Origin: CAWKAV01 sp963847735
GTDB lineage: Bacteria; Desulfobacterota; Desulfuromonadia; Desulfuromonadales; BM103
Assembly: GCA_963847735.1 (NCBI GenBank)
Contig: CAWKAV010000016.1
Location: 750,416-814,415, forward strand
Length of the DNA: 64,000 nucleotides
Direction of reading: 5' to 3'
Under the pieces are notes generated by a model. The model was not told where the DNA came from, ran no database searches, and saw only the letters and a list, made by a program, of their open reading frames with translations. Shown here piece after piece: positions 59,497 through 64,000 of this stretch. Each line of letters begins with the position of its first letter. The stretch's first letter is position 1. A program made the translations under genes and the position numbers.

Positions 59497-62400
59497 ATGC
59501 GCGCCAAAATCCTGAGTCTCTTAAAAGTCTATGAAGAAGAAATCAGCATCCTGCTGTGGACAGCCGCTTTGCTGTTTATCATTCGCAGCTCCGGCATCAT
59601 TCTGAACAACTATGCGGAAACCACTTTTCTAAAGCGCTACGGGGTTGAATACCTGCCCATCGTGAATATGATCAATGCGGTGGTGACCTTTTTTATCATG
59701 GGGGCGCTGACTGTTTTTTTGGGAAAAATCTCCGACGCCAGGCTGCTCTCCTATATTTTTATTTATTCAGGCCTCAGCGTGATCCTTATACGGCAGGCTA
59801 TTCCCTTTGGTTTTGACCTTTTGTATCCCTTGCTTTTTATGCTCAAAAGCCAGCTTGAAGTGCTCCAGACCCTGCTGTTCTGGAACATGTGCAATAGTCT
59901 CTTCAACACCAGGCAGGCCAAACGGTTGTTTCCCCTTCTGACTGCCGGAGGGGTTGTCGGCCTTATCCTCGGCAGTGTCGGCACCCCTTATTTTGCCAGG
60001 ACGTTTAACCTGGATAACCTGTTGTATCTGTATCTTGCCACTTGCCTGGTGGGAACCGTTCTTGTTCATGCAATGGGTCAAAGTTATTCCACCCTGATGT
60101 CCCCTGAAAAAACCCCCAGGCCCAGCAAAAAAAAGCCGTCCATGATTCAGGAATTCAAAAATGTATACCCTCTGATAAAAAATTCAATACTCATCAAAAT
60201 TGTGCTGGTTCTGACCTTTATGCCCAATGTGGTCGTCCCAATCATGAATTATCAGTTTAATTATGCGGTCAATGACCAGTTTGCCTCGGAAACCGCCTTG
60301 CTCCAGTTCTTTGGCTATTTTTGGGGGATCTTGCATACCGTCAGCCTGTTCATCCTCCTGTTTGTGGGACGAATCTACGGACGATGGGGTCTGCCCGTGG
60401 CCCTGATGTTCCACCCCTTTAACTATATGATTGCCTTTTTTGCCTATCTCTTCCGGTTTGACGCGATCTCGGCCGCCTATGCCAAGATGTCTACCAATAT
60501 TATCCGAACCACCATCAATTTACCGGCAAGTTCCATCCTGATCGGACTCTTTCCTGAGTCCTACCGGAATATGATCCGCCCCTTCCTCAGGGGAACCGTG
60601 GTAAGGATGGCCATGTTTACAGGGTCTTCTCTGGTTCTGATCTCTGGTGCCCTTTTCCACCCGAAATATCTGACTCTGGTGGCTTTGCCCTTTATGCTGG
60701 TCTGGATGGCAGCCCCTATTATTCTCAAGTCAAAATATGCCATGATCCTCAGGGATCTGATCTCAAAAAATCTTTTGGATATCAAGAGCCTTGAACCGGA
60801 AGAACTGGGTCAGATTTTCAAACAGGATAATATTTTATCAGACCTGGAAACCTCTTTTTTAGCTGCCCGGGGGAAAGATGCCCTCTGGTATGGCAAACTC
60901 CTTAAAAACCTTTCTCCTGAAAAATTGGACTCCCTTATCCTCCAGAACCTGGAAGATCAAAACCAGGAAACCCAGATCCTTCTGATCAAAATGATCTCCC
61001 CGGAATCTCGGACCCAAACAGCAAAAGAATTAGCAAAATTTTTAGACCCCCAAAAGCCAGAACTGACCATCGCTATCTTGAAACTGCTCTGCCAGCAGGG
61101 GGCTGAGGTGATCCAGGCCATTGACCTGACCTCCTGTCTGGCCTGTAACAACCCCGTGGTCAGGGGCTTTACCGGTGCCTGCCTTTATTCAGTAAATTCT
61201 GAGTTCCACGGGCCCATGATCAAGGCATGGTTGACCTCCCCCGAGATGGACCTGCGCCAGTCGGGGATTATCAGTGCCGGGATGAGCCATGACCAGGAAT
61301 ACATTGATCCGCTGTTCGCCATCCTTTCGGAAAAAAGTAATGAGGCCCTGATCCCGCATATTATTACTGCCCTGTCCCGGTTAAGGGCCAGGGAGTTGAA
61401 TACGGTTCTTTACCCCTATCTATCCCATGAAATGAAAGATATCCGAACCGCTGCCCTGGAAGCTCTTGAAATCAATGATGTGTTTTCCTTGAAAAAAATT
61501 ATTTTGCTCTTGGGTGACACCCATGAGGGCACCCATGAATTTGCCAAGAGAAAGATCCGGGAAGCCTCCTATCAGAACCATAAAGTTCTGGTGGAATCCC
61601 TGGGCCTGCCCGGCACAAAAATCAGAAGGGGTTTGTTCGAACTTCTGGAAACCCTTGACATCAAAGAATTTGAAGTGTTGATGTTTGCCAAGGAAAATCT
61701 GAACAAAAGTTATGCCTACCTGGCCATGGGAGAAAACTTAAGACGGTTGCCCCGGGGAAGAATGAAGGACCTGGCCATTAGGCATCTGTTCCAGCAAAAG
61801 GAACTGGTGCTGGAAAATATTATCCGGGTGTTAGCCATCCATGACGGGACCGGCCGGATGAAAACAGCCTGGAGGGGAATTTTTTCCGCTGACACCCGGC
61901 AAAAGGCCAATTCCATTGAATTATTAAGTGATATTCTGGATCGAAAAACCTTTAATGCCATGCTTCCCCTGCTTGAAAGTCCCACTCCGGCCGTAGCCCT
62001 GGCCGAAGGGGGGAAAATGGTCAAACTCCCCAAGCTGGATCTGGAAGGGAAAGCGGTAATCTCAAGCCTGTTGGCATCCGAGGACTGGATGGATGTGCTC
62101 ATGGGCTTGAGCCTCATCCATGATGATCCCACCCTCTATGAAGCCAGCGAAAAGTTGAATGAGCTGAAAAACTCCACGAACCAAGCAATCGTAAAGGAAG
62201 TGCAGATGATTTTGAATAAATCAAAGGAATCCTCCACAGATCCCCAGAGAATTCGGTCCACCCCAATATCCTTGGGAAAAAAAATACTTCTCTTGAAGGA
62301 AATTGAAATTTTCTCAGGTCTGAGCCCTTCTGAACTTGCCGCCATTGCCTCGGTAACCAAGGAACTGGATTATGCGGAAGACAGGATTGTCATCAAGCAG

Positions 62401-62706
62401 AACAATGTGGGAGAGACTTTATTTCTCATCATTGAAGGCCGGGTAGAGGTGATCATGGAACAGGCAGACGGCAAAGAAGTGGTGCTGGACCATATTGAGG
62501 CTGGAGGGGCTTTTGGGGAAATGGCCTTGGTCGATGATGCCCCCCGATCCGCCACCATCCGAACGGTTGAACCCTGTCGGGTTCTCATCCTTCACAAGCA
62601 GGAATTCAAGGAAATAGCTATGGAATTCCCCAGGGTAGCCCTCCAGATCTGCGCGGTCTTAAGCCGGCGGATCCGGAATCTCGACGGCAAATTCCAGTTG
62701 AAATAG
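59497..62706 (+). CDS. ATP/ADP-translocase-like membrane protein fused to HEAT-like repeats and a cNMP-binding domain
   Basis: A 1069-residue protein in three parts. Residues 1-420: about 12 membrane helices resembling the TLC nucleotide-translocase/MFS fold. Residues 430-900: helical HEAT-like repeats (DIRTAALEALEINDVFSLKK and others). Residues 935-1065: a CRP-type cyclic-nucleotide-binding domain with phosphate cassette FGEMALVDDAPRSATIRT. No DNA-binding domain follows. The ATG at 59497 has GAGG upstream. By eye its codon use (many CC-ending runs) differs from its neighbours, suggesting transfer. A ligand-gated transporter is inferred; substrate unknown. Confidence 0.82.
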   Translation: MRAKILSLLKVYEEEISILLWTAALLFIIRSSGIILNNYAETTFLKRYGVEYLPIVNMINAVVTFFIMGALTVFLGKISDARLLSYIFIYSGLSVILIRQAIPFGFDLLYPLLFMLKSQLEVLQTLLFWNMCNSLFNTRQAKRLFPLLTAGGVVGLILGSVGTPYFARTFNLDNLLYLYLATCLVGTVLVHAMGQSYSTLMSPEKTPRPSKKKPSMIQEFKNVYPLIKNSILIKIVLVLTFMPNVVVPIMNYQFNYAVNDQFASETALLQFFGYFWGILHTVSLFILLFVGRIYGRWGLPVALMFHPFNYMIAFFAYLFRFDAISAAYAKMSTNIIRTTINLPASSILIGLFPESYRNMIRPFLRGTVVRMAMFTGSSLVLISGALFHPKYLTLVALPFMLVWMAAPIILKSKYAMILRDLISKNLLDIKSLEPEELGQIFKQDNILSDLETSFLAARGKDALWYGKLLKNLSPEKLDSLILQNLEDQNQETQILLIKMISPESRTQTAKELAKFLDPQKPELTIAILKLLCQQGAEVIQAIDLTSCLACNNPVVRGFTGACLYSVNSEFHGPMIKAWLTSPEMDLRQSGIISAGMSHDQEYIDPLFAILSEKSNEALIPHIITALSRLRARELNTVLYPYLSHEMKDIRTAALEALEINDVFSLKKIILLLGDTHEGTHEFAKRKIREASYQNHKVLVESLGLPGTKIRRGLFELLETLDIKEFEVLMFAKENLNKSYAYLAMGENLRRLPRGRMKDLAIRHLFQQKELVLENIIRVLAIHDGTGRMKTAWRGIFSADTRQKANSIELLSDILDRKTFNAMLPLLESPTPAVALAEGGKMVKLPKLDLEGKAVISSLLASEDWMDVLMGLSLIHDDPTLYEASEKLNELKNSTNQAIVKEVQMILNKSKESSTDPQRIRSTPISLGKKILLLKEIEIFSGLSPSELAAIASVTKELDYAEDRIVIKQNNVGETLFLIIEGRVEVIMEQADGKEVVLDHIEAGGAFGEMALVDDAPRSATIRTVEPCRVLILHKQEFKEIAMEFPRVALQICAVLSRRIRNLDGKFQLK

Positions 62707-63062
62707 TTCTTTGCAGTCAGGACCCGAGCAAACCCTCAATGGTGACAGCCGGCTTTTTGAGTTAGAGACGACAATTATGCTGACATAGGGGGTTTTCAGA
62801 TCTTCCAAGGCTTTCCTGGCCTTTTACTGGGAGGTGCAGAGCAAAACCAGACAATGTCTGTCAGGTCAAGTTTGGATTGAGACAGGAGAGGGAATCTTTG
62901 TCTTCGTCATTTTCCTGTTTCATCATGTGTCGGAATTCTGTATCCTGAACCTCATTTTTGATTCATCTTGCGCTCGGTCCGGACTTATCTCGGTCTCCCG
63001 TGTTTTGTGCTCTGTCTCCTGTATTCTATCTCCTGAATTCTGGCTTTTAGGTTCCCCCATAC
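62707..63062. repeat. intergenic region with CT-rich 14-base repeats before dnaE
   Basis: No gene is supported here. At 63012-63025 and 63026-63039 two 14-base units (CTGTCTCCTGTATT, CTATCTCCTGAATT) are tandem with two mismatches, and a third, weaker copy (CTGGCTTTTAGGTT) follows at 63040-63053. Similar CT-rich sequence extends back to about 62975. The last copy ends ten bases before the dnaE ATG. Confidence 0.55.
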
Positions 63063-64000
63063 ATGCAACACGCTAACTTCGTTCACTTACATGTTCATAC
63101 CCAATACAGCCTGCTGGACGGCGCCATTCGTGTCGGCGACCTGGTCGAACGTGCCCAGAAGTATCGTATGCCAGCCATGGCCGTCACGGATCACGGCAAC
63201 ATGTTTGGTGCTTTGGAGTTTTACACCAAGGCACACGCCGCCGGAGTCAAACCGATCATTGGTTGTGAGGTCTATGTTGCGCCCGGATCTCGTCATGAAA
63301 AGAGTGGTGCATCATCCTCTGGCGATGCGTCCGGCCACCTGGTTTTGCTCTGCAAAAACCGCACCGGGTACCGTAATCTCTGTTGCCTGGTATCGACAGC
63401 TTACCAGGACGGTTTCTACTATCGTCCACGCATCGATTGGGCTCTTCTCAGCGAGCACAATGAAGGCCTGATTGCTCTGACGGCGTGTCTCGGCGGTGAA
63501 ATCCCCAGCCTGATCTCCCGGGGGCGCATGGACCATGCCCGTTTGCGGGCTGAAGAGATGTCCAAAGTTTTTGATCGGAACCGGCTTTATCTCGAACTGC
63601 AGGAAAATTTCCTCCCCGAACAGGAACCGGTCAACAAGGGGCTGATCGAAATCGGCAGGGAACTCGGTCTGCCGCTGGTTGCCACCAACGACTGTCACTA
63701 CCTGACCCGCGAGGACTCCTTTGCGCATGAGGTCCTGCTTTGCATCCAGACCGGCAAGACGATGGACGATCCGAACCGGATGCGTTTTGCCAACGAAGAG
63801 TTCTACGTCAAGACTCCTGACGAGATGGAGGAGCTGTTCAAGGCCGTTCCGGAAGCACTCAGGAATACTGTAGAGATTGCCGAGCGCTGTAACCTGGAGC
63901 TGGATGTCAGCGGCAAGAATTACCATTTTCCGGCCCTGGCTCTCAATGAAGGCCAGACCCCAGGTCAGGAGCAATACGTCGTGTCAAGCAACAGGACACA
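63063..64000 (+). CDS. dnaE: DNA polymerase III alpha subunit (partial)
   Basis: The first 312 codons of DnaE, running off the window. The N-terminal PHP domain is clear: FVHLHVHTQYSLLDGAIRV, MAVTDHGNMFGALEFY, PIIGCEVYVAPG, and ATNDCHYLTREDSFAHEVLL. The ATG at 63063 has only a weak Shine-Dalgarno. It is the replicative polymerase subunit. The frame stays open to the edge, although the last 15 residues are less typical of the family. Confidence 0.93.
   Translation, partial: MQHANFVHLHVHTQYSLLDGAIRVGDLVERAQKYRMPAMAVTDHGNMFGALEFYTKAHAAGVKPIIGCEVYVAPGSRHEKSGASSSGDASGHLVLLCKNRTGYRNLCCLVSTAYQDGFYYRPRIDWALLSEHNEGLIALTACLGGEIPSLISRGRMDHARLRAEEMSKVFDRNRLYLELQENFLPEQEPVNKGLIEIGRELGLPLVATNDCHYLTREDSFAHEVLLCIQTGKTMDDPNRMRFANEEFYVKTPDEMEELFKAVPEALRNTVEIAERCNLELDVSGKNYHFPALALNEGQTPGQEQYVVSSNRT

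Noticed and set aside
62834..63076. 80-codon frame before dnaE
   Set aside because: It runs through CT-rich repeats into dnaE and has no coding signature.
63960..64000. Possible frameshift at the end of dnaE
   Set aside because: The last 15 residues look unusual for DnaE, but the frame is open and too little sequence remains to decide.

Overview
The window looks like a chromosomal segment of a Desulfuromonadia-type bacterium (Desulfuromonas/Geobacter relatives). This rests on gene content and order: pilMNOPQ followed by aroK-aroB, a TPR gene, a roadblock gene, aroQ, pepP, accB and accC; a futalosine-pathway menaquinone gene (mqnA); and a nar operon with paired narK genes. That is gene-order recognition from memory, not a database match.

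Region 1 (1-12.2 kb, AT-richer by eye) is a surface-glycan cluster: three B12-binding-type radical SAM proteins interleaved with glycosyltransferases, three methyltransferases, a GDP-mannose 4,6-dehydratase and a GT9 heptosyltransferase. Region 2 (12.2-27.3 kb) is the type IV pilus assembly block (prepilin peptidase, a small HTH regulator with a clear promoter/operator, pilMNOPQ), then shikimate, acetyl-CoA carboxylase, lipoate and menaquinone genes, ending at tRNA-Leu(UAA). Region 3 (27.6-36.5 kb) is housekeeping: leuB, asd, a lone EcfT-like protein, truA, guaB, guaA, a WYL regulator and a Kazal-type lipoprotein.

Region 4 (36.8-38.4 kb) is a small self-contained unit with its own promoter: a 57-residue zinc ribbon and a 397-residue nitrilase-like protein. 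Region 5 (38.5-53.6 kb) holds divergent anaerobic-respiration units: mobA-mobB-modE-modA-modB-modC on the minus strand, and cytochrome c-narG-narH-narJ-narI-narK-narK-PAS on the plus strand, with an FNR-type palindrome between them. modC, the cytochrome, narG and narJ carry about 15 frameshifts, nearly all readable as single-base insertions, while their neighbours are intact. Either these are sequence errors or the operon is very recently broken.

Region 6 (53.6-58.2 kb, minus strand) resembles a phenolic-lipid/alkylquinone pathway: a type III polyketide synthase, a flavin hydroxylase, a truncated MMPL-type transporter, a UbiE-like methyltransferase and a YceI lipid-binding protein. Region 7 (58.3-64 kb) has a small unknown gene, maf, a 1069-residue ADP/ATP-translocase-like membrane protein fused to HEAT-like repeats and a cyclic-nucleotide-binding domain, and the start of dnaE, which runs off the end.

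The best candidates for undescribed biology are the zinc-ribbon/nitrilase pair, the type III PKS cluster, the transporter-cNMP fusion and the radical SAM glycan cluster.
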